DNA from: Protea cynaroides
Taxonomy: Eukaryota; Streptophyta; Magnoliopsida; Proteales; Proteaceae
Assembly (NCBI GenBank): GCA_028583415.1
Contig: CM053267.1
Location: 40,777,834 to 40,841,833 of the forward strand
Reading direction: 5' to 3'
Length of the DNA: 64,000 nt
Shown here: one piece after another, positions 15,101 to 27,100 of the stretch
How positions within the stretch are numbered: the first letter of the stretch is position 1
Layout: every line of letters starts with the position of its first letter
Position numbers and translations under genes: made by a program
Notes under the pieces: generated by a model
The model's input: only the letters and a program-made list of their open reading frames with translations
What the model was told of the DNA's origin: nothing
Database searches by the model: none

Positions 15101-18100
15101 AAGCATTTATGCCAATTTTCTCTACCTATAAAATTGAATAAAATAGTAACTGACTAAGTAATTGAGATAATGCCCCTCCAAGATTGCAGGAATGTGAAGT
15201 TCATTGATAAGTTACTTGTAGGGTGTCGAGTATCGATATCGGTCAGTGTATCGGGAGGGTGGCTTTAAAAAAAAAGGTCTCGTAACATATCAGAGAGATG
15301 CTACGAGAACATGATACACAAAAACGCTTAAGTAATGCATGGAAATGCTTAGGATACATGCAAAATATTGGTTTGAAGCATACATAATACACCACAAAAT
15401 AAGTAGTAATTAGGTCTGGTTATAGCACATTAGATGGTCAGACCCAGTATCCGCCATGTGACAAATCATTTAGGGCCCAATTATTTTGTACAAGTATGTC
15501 TCAAGATACCCTGATTACTTGTCAAAATTTTGAAACATGATCACATCATTTGATGGGTTTCTTCTAACATCCGATTTGGGCCAACAAGATGGCCAGAAAT
15601 AGAATATTTCCAATTCTAGTTAATCTAAAAAAAGTCTGATTACTCTATATCTAAGGGCCATTAATCATATACATGTTGGGTGACTCCAAGGGTATGAGCC
15701 TACAATAGAAGTTTGATCGAAGTACAAGAGACCGTCCAAAGGGCATCCCAATGCATGAGGCTCCCGCTACTGTAGGCTCTAGGGAGGGACAAAATGTACG
15801 CAGCCATCCATGTAAAGATCAAATTCTACACGGCCAAGCATGGGGTTGACCCTCTTAAGAAAAGGAATAGAGATTTTTAGGGGGGAAGGTAATGCAAGCC
15901 CGGTTGAAATATGGACAAGGATTTAGTATAGGTTAAGGTTGGACCATTGTTTTTCAGTTTTATTCTTGTCATGATATTTTTAGGGTTGGACTATTGTTTT
16001 TCAGGTTAGGAGTAATACATTTTGGAATGTTTTGTTTCTGATTTTATTCCTTGGTATCAGTCGTTGAGTTTTGGGCATCTATTCTCTTGAAATTTGAAAC
16101 ATCAGATCTAGCCATATCAACCATTAGATCATAATCTGATAGTCAAGTGACTCAAGTCTGAGATCAAATTTGATCCAAACCTTACCATCATATTGGAGTT
16201 TTCTTCCTCCCATCCTTAAATGAGCCCATCACTTGTAGATCCATTGTTTGATCCACACCAGTTTGGCATCAGATCCAACCCTGAAGCTCTTCAACATGGA
16301 GGTTGATTAATATATTTACGATTTATTACTTTTGACGAAAGATGATCTCCGATCTCCATACAATCCAAGAGAGTATGCAAAAGCAAAGAGCTACTTTTAT
16401 GGAGTTAGAGAGTATCATAGAAAGACCTTTGCAGTTTGAAGAGTTCAACCAACAAATTGAAGTTATAATTGACCTTTTACAACCACAAAGTGAAAGAGAT
16501 ATAAAGTGGAAGAAATGGTGATCAAAGAAAAGATTGATGATCATCGAGAAGATTCCAATTGAGGGAACACAATTTGAAGAAATTGTGACTAATGATTCTC
16601 TTCTTTCTCCACAAATCTTGGATGTATCGAAGCCAATCGTTGCTGATTTTGATCGTGAGATCTATCATACCATCAAAGTCGACGATCTTGGATGTTGATT
16701 GAGTGGTGGAGATTGTCCTCATTATAAAACTCCAGAATGAGTCAAATCTAATAAGGGGGAAAATAATGCAGGCCTGGTTTAAATATGGGTCAGGTTTTAA
16801 TAAAGGTTTGGATTGGGCCTTTGTTTTGGAGTTTTATTGTTGTAATAGGCCGAAATTATAAGCTCACTAGTGTGGACTTAAGGGTGCACAAAAATTATTA
16901 TTTTATTGGTGGGTTCTATGTTGGTGTTAGTTGGATATGAGTTACCTTATTCCTTAAAGAGTAAGTTTATGAATTTTAGAGCTCTAATTAGGAAAGTCTT
17001 AGTAGTTGAGTGGGAGAGTTGTTTTATTTCCTAGATATGTGTACCAGCCCCCCACCCGCCACCCAGTATATGATTTGGATTGATTGAAATGCATATTCTC
17101 TCTCCTTTCTCTCTTATTTCCTTGCTTTATTTTTATGGACAGTTATTATACATTTCTTCTCCATCGAAACAAAATTTAGAAAGATATGTTCTTAAAAACT
17201 TCTCTTCCCATCAACCTCCTTTTCTCTCTCCATGATTACACCTCATCGTATTTTCTGAATCTTTTGTTTCTGATTTTATTCCTTGGTATCAACCATTGAG
17301 TTTTGGGTATCTATTCTCTTGAAATCTGAAACATTGGATCTAGGATCAGATCTAGCCATACCAATCATTAGATTACAACCTGTTCGTGAGATCTGAGATC
17401 AAACTTGAACCAAACCCAGCCATTAAATTAAACAAAGCAATGGTTCTTTAAATATGATCCTTTCTTGACTGATCTTTAAGAAATTTTCTTTTATTAAATG
17501 ATGAATAATGGTAATTTATTGAGAGGAAGAAATGTAGAAAGACAGCTCACAGACCACAGAAAGATCAAATATGACCAGAAGAAGAAAGAAACAGCCATGG
17601 TCTCTGTTATAGGTTATCACCCAGGCTAACCTTAAGCATGCCCCTAATGCCAGAAAGGGCTGGTCCAAGAATCCTATCAAAATTGAGCAGACAATTTTAC
17701 ACAAACCCCAGCATCAAGGGATAGTCCCCTGATTTGAACGATGGCCTGATTCCATTGGTTATTGGTATTTGCTCGTGCATATTGTACTCAATTGTGTAGA
17801 GTTGATTCTAGACAAATCATATGGTCAATATATAAACCCAAGTGTTTTTTACCATGTTCAAATCTACACTTATTTATAACCATTTGTTTCTTTTTGTTTT
17901 GTTTGAGCTTCTATGATCCAGCTTTCCAGGTAAGTTTCGTAAAGGTCCAGCACTATGACATTTAAATGCATAGATTTTTAGGAAAACAGATACCTGGTTT
18001 TAAAAAAAAAAAAGGCAGGCCTTGGTGCAATGGTAAGGTTGCCCCGTTGTGACCTGGTGGTCATGGGTTCGAATATGGAAATAGCCTCTCTGCGAAGTGT

Positions 18101-21100
18101 TGAAAGTTTGAAACAAAATAATGCATGCATTAAGTGACAAAAAGTGCAATTTACACATACTAAATTACTGACCTGATCTGTATCCTTAAGTAAGCATTTG
18201 ATGATCCAGCCGATGGCCGGTTCAAACAGGCTGACAGACATTTTTCTATCTTCTGAAGAATTCCCATTCATGGATTCTCTTCCCAAAATAATCCGCACTT
18301 TGACGGCATTGATGCAAGTGATAAGATATCCTGTCCCAAAATTTTTAAGAAGTTAACATGAGCCTAAAAAATTAGATTCCTAGAAGATGAATGAAAACAA
18401 TTAGTTGCATATTAAGTAGGGTTTCCATTCAGTGGCATCCAGGCAACACAATGGCCAATGCTGAAATTGGAACATAGTACATACCCTAGCAAAATTTAGG
18501 CATGTGCATTTACCATGCACATATAATTAGGTGTACACATGCATACATTATTGCATTATGCTTATGCATAAGATTTACCTACCTATATCATGGGGTGGCA
18601 ATTTCTGAGAACATCGGGCTAGATATAGATGACAATAAGCAGATGCCAAGGGATCTGCCAACCCTCTCATCATCATAACTAGGCGTTTGAGATTTTCCCA
18701 AGGTCGGTCATGCAAGAAACGCCAGCAACAAAATATTGCCAGCTCCAAGTAACTGAAGTGTCGAACACATTAAACAAGTGGCATCATACACATTAGACTT
18801 ATTGCAAAAGGAAAAATTTGAAAATCCAACTAGTAAGAAAAATAGATCACTAAAGCTACTCTGTCCAAATGCATGCATTCTATTATATCTGTGATGACTT
18901 CACAAATGTTCATGCAGAGTCGGATAAACCATCTTATCCACAATTTTAGCAGTGACTATGATCTTCCTCAAATGAAGTTATATAAGAATTTTTATACCTC
19001 TTTGAAACCATATTACAAGAAGCCAACATAACTACTAGCTCATAAACACCTCTTCAATTACCACCTAAAGCAGAAGAAATTTTTCACTTTAAACCATTGC
19101 ATAAATATATTTTATGTGAACCGAGGATTGCTCAATTAGTAACTGATAATGTAGTGAACTAAAAGGAACAAAACAGTACAGAAATGGAGAAGACCACACT
19201 CAATAGTAGTGGTACTGTGATCTGACATTCCACAACATTTTGTTTCCTATTTGTGTGGTAATTCTATCAGTTTTGGTGATTTAACCAGAAACATTCAAGA
19301 TGAAGTTCCTCGGTATATGTTTTTGCTGATGACATTGTTTTGGTAGTTGAGACAAAAGCAAGGATTAACACCAAGTTCGAGTTATGGAGATCACCATTAG
19401 AATAAAAAGGTTTTAAGATAAGTAAAACAAAGACGGAGCATACAAAGTGTAACTTTAGTCACACAAGGACGGATAATAAGGAGGTGAAATTGATGAGAAG
19501 AAGATATAGCAAAGTGATTATTTTAGGTATCTAGGTTCAATTATGAATAAAAAGGTGATGTAGAGGATGACATTTCACATAGGATTAAAATAGGATGGAT
19601 GAAGTGGAGAGGTGCGTTTGAAGTACTTTGTGATCGGCTTATTCATTTGCAACTTAAAATAAAATTTTATAGGGCAATCATTTGACCGGCTATGACATGT
19701 GGTGCAGAATATTGGGCAATTAAGAATGTTGAATGTCGTCCTTAGTATATAGGACTCTTATATTATGTTTGTTTTATTTCCTTATTTCCTTTGTATTTCT
19801 TTTGTTAACTATGACTCTTTTTTCCTAAGTTCACTAGGCCTCCTAGTCTCTCGAGGACTCCTATTAGATTGTAATCTCTTTTCTTATAAATAAAGGTGAG
19901 ATGGTGGGAGAATAATTAACTCTCATTTATTCTTTCTCTGAATCAACATGGTATCAGAGCTAACGTAAGATACCTGATCTTTTTCTCTTCTCTTCTTCTC
20001 TCCACATCCTACCGCCATCCCTCTCTACCCTCTCAAACCCTCCCGTCAGTCGTACCTAGCCCTTACCACACCTCCTTATTTATTTATTTTTTTGAACCCA
20101 TTGTTACTGCCAGTCATCCCACACTCCCCCTGACAGCCCTGCCAGCCCCATATACTACTCCTAGCTCCAAACACTTAGCACCAAATACCTATTCCTAGCC
20201 ACAAGCATCTAGCCCCAAATACCTACTCCTAGCTCCAAACACCTAGCCCCAAAAACCTACTCCCAAACCCTACCACTAGCCTACCTACAGGCAGCTTTAT
20301 ACCTATCGACATCCTACTTAAGATTGTCTCCATGATCTAATTTTTTTATTAGGATTATTTATCAATATGAGGGTTGTTGTTTACCGTGGATCAGTTTGAG
20401 ATCCTAATTTCTTTAGCACCAACAGTTTATGTGCTACCTTATTGGCTGGGCAGCAGCTCCAAGTTTTTTCTGGGATCATATTGTGACCCAGATTTTTTGT
20501 TCTGATTTCTCTTTACAACAGAGATCGACGAATATTTTTTGGATAGATCAACATCACAGCAACAGGTTTTCGGTTTCAGCTCTTTATTCCCCAAAGAGAT
20601 CCATATTACCACATTGGTTCGAGGTAATTTTATTGGGGTCCTGCTGTAGTTTTATTATTCTGGAATTTTTTTTAGTTTCGGTTTATACTACTCCGATCTA
20701 TCCTTTGGTGCTTGCGATGTCTTCTGAAATTACATCCGCTGGTACGGAATTTTACATGAAGGAACATCTGACCATTCCCACCAATACCACAACACTCGAT
20801 GGTAGTAACTACCTGATGTGGTCTAGGGCCACACAACTTTCTATCACTGCTCGAGGGTTATTTAAGTATCTCACAGGAGCCAAAACTAAACCCATTACTG
20901 AAGATGCTACTCTGGACAAATGGAATGCTGAGAATTCCTTAGTAATGCAATATATCCTTAATTCCATGCAACCTGCCATAGCCGAGGGATACCTCTTATT
21001 GAATACTGCTGCACAGATCTAGAAGTCTGCAAAGGACACATATTCTCAGGTTGGGAATGATGCCTTAATTTATGCTCTGCAAAAAAAGGTTCATGGAACT

Positions 21101-24100
21101 ACTCAAAAAGAGATGACAATATCTCAATATTATACTCAATTGAGGAGCCATTGGCAGACCATTGACTTTTATGACTCCATACATGCCAAATGTGAAGAAG
21201 ATGTTACATTGTTCAAGAAACGGGAAGAAAAATACAGAGTTTATACTTTTCTAGTAGGATTGAATGTTGAGCTTGATCCTATTCGCTCACACATCCTAAG
21301 TAAGAATCATTTCCCTACTCTAGAGCAGGCATATGCTATGGTACAGCTTGAAGACCAAAGGAGAGCTACTATGTTATTACCTTCTGTTCTTGATAGGTCT
21401 GCCCTCCAGACATCTACTCCAGCTCCTAAGGGCCCTACTACACTCAGAGATACAGTAAAATGTGAGCATTGTGGTAAACCCTGACACACTAAAGCCACAT
21501 GCTAGAAACTCCATGGGAACCGGCAGACTTTGAAGCCGAGAGACATGACAAACTTATGCAAAAAAATAAGACTTTCAAGGGTTCACAAGCACATCAGACT
21601 GAAGCTCAGCAGGTTGCTGATCCCACGGTTCCATTGCAAGACAATCAGATCCTTCAGGAGTACTGCCTTCCATTTAGTTCATTCTGATGTTTGGGGACCA
21701 GCCAGAACTAATTCCATTACTGGTCACCGTTGGTTTGTTACATTTATAGATTGTTATTCTAGAACCACCTGGGTTTACCTCTTACATAATAAAAATGAAG
21801 TGTTTCAATCCTTTCGTCAGTTTCACAAAATGATTAAGACTCAGTTTCAAGCTTCTTTAAAGATTCTCAAGAGTGACAATGGCAGAGAATACATGGATGG
21901 AGAGTTTCTACATTATCTGGCAGATAATGGTATTTTGCACCAGATAATGGTATTTTGCAGAGAATACATGGATGGAGAGTTTCTACATTATCTGGCAGAT
22001 AATGGTATTTTGCACCAGACAAGTTGTGTTGATACTCCTGCTTAGAATGGGGTGGCAGAAAAAAAGAATCGTCATCTCCTTGAAGTGGCTCGTGCTTTGA
22101 TGTTTGCCCACAATGTGCCACCACAATATTGGAGTGATGCTATCCTTACCTCAGCCTACCTTATCAACCGTGTTCCAACCCCAGTCTTGGATCATCACTC
22201 TCCTTTACACCTTCTTCTCTGTGATGCGTCACATACTGTTCCTCCTAAGATCTTTGGCTGCGTGTGCTATGTGCGCAATCATCAATCTCCAGAAAAGCTG
22301 GAACCTCGTGGTTTTCGTTGTCTTTTCTTGGGATATTCTCCAACCCAGAAAAGCTATAAATGTTACCACCCTCCCACCCGTCGCACTTTCGTCTCTATGG
22401 ATGTTATCTTTTATGAGCACCTCCCTTACTACCCAGCTTCCCATCTTCAGGGGGAGCCTAGTCTTCAGCAAGATAGGCTTATCATCACACCTATGCCCTC
22501 TCCCCTTCTACTTCAGGGGGAGACATCACCTCCTCCTGAGCCTACAACATCTTCTCCTACGCCTTCACCTGAGCCTACATCACCTTCTCCTGCGACTTCA
22601 CCTGAGCCTACATCACCTTCTCCTGAACACTCTGCTGAACAAATTCTCTTGGAGACACCTCACCTTCAAGTCTACAGCCGTACTAGACTCAAGTAGGGAA
22701 GGACCACCACCATCAACGCACCTACACACATCCCTTCGTCAGCTCTGGATCCAGAAACTATTTCAGAACATGAGATTCTTCAGTCTGGTAATATTCTTCC
22801 CTCTGAATTAGATTTACCTATTGCCCTTTGTAAAGGCACTAGGTCCTGTACTCAACATCCTATATCTCAGTATGTTTCTTATAAATCATTATCTCCTTCA
22901 TATTTTGCTTTTGTCTCTACTTTGTCTTCTGTGTCTATTCCCAAACATTGGTAGGATGCAATTGCAGATGCGAGATGGAAGGCAGCCATGGTAGAGGAAA
23001 TGACTGCCCTGAGAAAAAATGAGACATGGGACCTAGTTGAACTTCCATCAGGGAAGAAGACTGTTGGGTGTAAGTAGATCTTCACTGTAAAGCAGAAAGA
23101 AGATGGGTCTGTAGGCAGATACAAGGCCAGATTAGTTGCCCATGGATTCACATAGACTTATGGAATCGACTATCAGGAGACCTTTGCCCCCGTAGCAAAA
23201 ATGACTACTATTCGTGTCATTTTAGCCTGTTCAGTATACTTTGATTGGGATCTACAGCAGCTGGACGTGAAGAATGCATTTCTTCATGGGGAATTAGCAG
23301 AGAAAGTGTACATAGATGTTCCTCTAGGCTTTACCTCATCAGCCACTGAAGAAAAAGTATGTAAGCTGAAAAGATCTCTCTATGGACTTAAGCAATCCCC
23401 TAGGGCATGGTTTGGGAGATTTCACAAAGCTATGACTTCTGTAGGCTACAAACAAAGCAATGCTGATCATACATTGTTCATTAAGCAGAGGGAGGGCAAA
23501 ATTATTATTCTTATAGTATATGTTGATGATATTGTGATTACTGGTAGTGATGATGAAGAAATTAGACAGTTGAAGATCTTCTTGGGAAAGGAGTATGAAA
23601 TCAAAGACCTGGGAAAACTGAGATATTTCCTTGGGATTGAGGTTGTTCGCTCCACCAGAGGTATTTGTCTCAAAGGAAGTATATACTTGATCTTCTCTCC
23701 GAAACAGGTCTCTTAGGGTGTCGGCCTTGTGAAACACCAATTGACCCTAATGTCAAATTGCAAGAAAAGACCGGTACACCAATTGACAAGGAACAATACC
23801 AACGACTAGTTGGAAAGTTGATATATCTGGCTCATACTCGACCTGATATTGCTTTTGCAGTGAGCTTGGTGAGCCAATTTATGCATGACCCTTATAAATC
23901 TCATATGGATGTTGTTCTACGCATTTTGCATTATCTCAAATCTGCTCCTAGAAGAGGAATCCTACTGACCTCTCAAGGTTATCTCAGAGTTGATGCCTAC
24001 ACTGATGCAGACTGGGCAGGAAATCCAGATAGAAAATCTACTTCAGGATATTATACCTTTATTGGAGGGAACCTAGTGACTTGGCGCAGCAAAAAGCAGA

Positions 24101-27100
24101 ATGTGGTTGCCCGTTCAAGTGCAGAGGCTGAGTTTAGAGTTATGCCTCGAGGGATATGTGAATTGTTATGGTTGCAAGGATTACTCAAGGATCTGGGAAT
24201 CCATACCACCCACACTATGAGGTTATTTTGTGATAATAAAGCTGCAATCAGTATTGCTCACAATCCAGTGCAACATGATAGAACCAAGCATGTGGAAATT
24301 GATCATTGCTTTATCAAGGAAAAATTAGATAGTGGACAAATCTATGTTCCATATGTTCAGTCTGGTGATCAAGTGGCAGACATCTTTACAAAAGGACTCC
24401 CAGCGAAGCAATTTCATCCATTATTATCCAAGTTGTGCATGACTGATATATATGCACCAACTTGAGGGGGAGTGTTGAATGTCGTCCTTAATATATAGGA
24501 CTCTTATATTATGTTTGTTTTATTTCCTTATTTCCTTTGTATTTCATTTGTTAACTAGGACTCTCTTTTTTCCTAAGTTCACTAGGCCTCCTAGTCTCTC
24601 TAGGACTCCTATTAGATTGTAATCTCTTTTCTTATAAATAAAGGTGAGATGGTGGGAGAATAATTAACTCTCAATTATTCTTTCTCTTAATCAACAAAGA
24701 AGCATCATGTAGTAAACTTAGTGTAGCTGAGATGAGGAAGTTGAGATGAAGTGTGGCAAAACGAGGAAGGATAAGGTAAAGAATGATCATATTAGAGATG
24801 ATTTGGGAGTAGCGTCAATACATGATAAACTACGAGAAATTCGTTTGAGTGGTACGACCATTTTTTATGAAGACCGTTAGATGCTCCAGTACAGAAGAGT
24901 GTTTGACTCAGATAAAAGGATCTAAAAGAGCTAGGGGCAGACCTAAGATAACTCTGGGAGGGAGGAGGGGGTGAGGAAAGACATGCATGGCTTAAGTCTT
25001 GTTTCAAGTATAACATCAAACAGAGCTGATTGGAGGGAAATAATCCATGTAACCAACCCCATTTGGTTGGGATAAGACTTTGTTGTTGTTTTTGTATGAT
25101 AATTCCATCAAATTTTTCACAGATCAACAGCGAAGCTCCAGAAAGCATTCTCAAATGATTGCGGCATATGGGAAGGAAAAAGTCTATAATTTCTCTAGAA
25201 AGGGTGGCTAAAAAATTTTTAAAGAAGCACAAAAATAAACACTAAATAAAACAGCATAGAATAAAAATTAAAAGAAAATTGAAAATATATATATGAGTAT
25301 ATCTAGGTTCCTATATAGCCATGCTCAACAATGTGGAACCAAATGGAGTCAAGGCTAGACAATAGTCAGAATACATAATGAATCTGGATAAGGTTTCTGG
25401 GCTCAATTAAGATTAATCCAGAGAGCATAGACATCATGTTACAAGAAAGCTCTATCTGATTCCTATTGTGACAAAGCAAAACAAGAAAAACCAGCAACGG
25501 GTGAAGAAAAGAGAGAGATAAAATGAAGAGGAGAACTCGTTGAGGAGAAAGATCGATTGGAGTTGTTAATCCTAATTGATACTCTTTATTTATAATAAAA
25601 CATGAAAGCAAATTACAAGTATACCTAAATCTGGGAGGCTATCTTTGATGCCTAGGAAACTCTAACCCCTACTGATGGCCCTCTCCCATGACAATATGAA
25701 TGGATTCATGTTGGCTGCGTGGAATCAACCTATTCAGTTTTGATGTGATTAGGATTTTCCTTCCCTTCCCCTATGTTGGCCCTCGGGCTTGTATTTTTTT
25801 TTTTTTTTTTTAGCCTTTCTGCTCTCTTTGAGTTTAATATATTATCTATTCACCCAAAATAAAACAAAAAAGAAGAAAATTCACCACATTTCCTAGAAGT
25901 TGAACAAGGAGAACAAATTTCAGGATTTCTACAAGTAACCAAAAAAATAGAAATCGCTCAGAAAAACTTCACATAAAAAGCAACATTGTAGAGAAGGGGG
26001 AGGAGTAGAACTTTACATGCGTGGAAGAAGTTCGCGGATGGAACCAATTTTGCAGAACCAATTATTACAAGTTTCTTTGGCATCAAAGGAAACATCACTG
26101 GCTTTAAAGTCATCTGTGGCAAACTGCCATTTGTTAGTATCATAATCAACAATGACAATATTTTGGTCTACAAGACTTTAAATGACAAAAATGATAGGGA
26201 AAAAAATGTAGATTGAATTTCTGCAGGCAGATTTCTTGGCTTTCAAATGATGTCACTTTTTCTTTCTTAAAAAAAAAAAATCTTAAAGATTTAAATTTGG
26301 GCCAGAGAAAATTGGATGCATGTTTGGAAAAGTATATAATGAATCCAAACTCAAACTTCACAAGCATTCATCTCTCAACCAGGTCAATGTCGTAGAAAAA
26401 CAGACCTGGCAAAGAACAAATCATGGTTCCATCATCAGCGTACTCTGCTCTCCTTTTGATGCGTTCCCAAACCATATCTCCGAGCATATCTAATACATCT
26501 GTAACTAAAACAAAGACTGTAGGATAAAATTGTAAAACAGATGTGTCCATCAGAAGCCTAGCAACCTGCCCAAAAAAATAGTTAATTTATAAATTAGGTA
26601 ACTCTCAATTCTAAATCAAGACATCATGTCTATCATTCCCAAGAAAGAGGACATTGATTGGTACAAAATAATGTGTTTAGTGTAACAAAATAGAAAAATA
26701 AGAGAAGATGGAGATAATCAATTTGTTTTGCTCCTCTCTTAGTAGCTTGTATTTATAGAAAAACAAAAACAACTATTAGATTTAATGGACTCTACAAGTC
26801 AGAATCCTAATCACAAACTAAGGACAAAGGAAACTCAAAATAAGAAAAAGCAAACTAACACACCTAATTGGAAAAGGAAACTAATAAAGCAAACTAATAA
26901 ATTAATTAGGAATCCATATACTAATAGGAGTCTAAGTCTTAGATATTAGCACTAACTACTTTGACTAAGTCAAAGCAGTGTACGGTTACGATTTTATTAC
27001 GCTAACAGTCCCCTTCAAGCTGGAGTGTGGGGGAATGTGAGAGCTTCAGCTTGAAACAATGTAACGGAAGCAGTAATTGTAGTAGTAAGAGCAGTAGCAG

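Larger units (their letters stand above)
19727..24696 (+). mobile_element. Ty1/copia retrotransposon, 4970 bp, with both LTRs and target duplication
   Basis: The LTRs are 19727-19948 (222 bp) and 24473-24696 (224 bp), start TG, end CA, and differ at six positions plus one 2-bp indel by my count. A 5-bp target duplication aagaa lies at 19722-19726 and 24697-24701. The primer-binding site tggtatcagagc is at 19949-19960 and the polypurine tract gagggggag at 24464-24472. Coding is gag, integrase, RT and RNase H in copia order. The element is dead: eight nonsense codons, frameshifts, no protease, and a 75-bp duplication inside integrase. It is in VPS35L intron 6, antisense to the gene. Confidence 0.95.

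Noticed and set aside
20429..20719. Open frame upstream of the copia gag start
   Set aside because: It lies in the untranslated leader between the primer site and gag; family gag proteins begin near MSSEITSAG.
22104..22811. Long overlapping plus-strand frame in the copia
   Set aside because: It is the +1 shadow of the integrase C-terminus and Pro-rich hinge; no domain reads in that frame.
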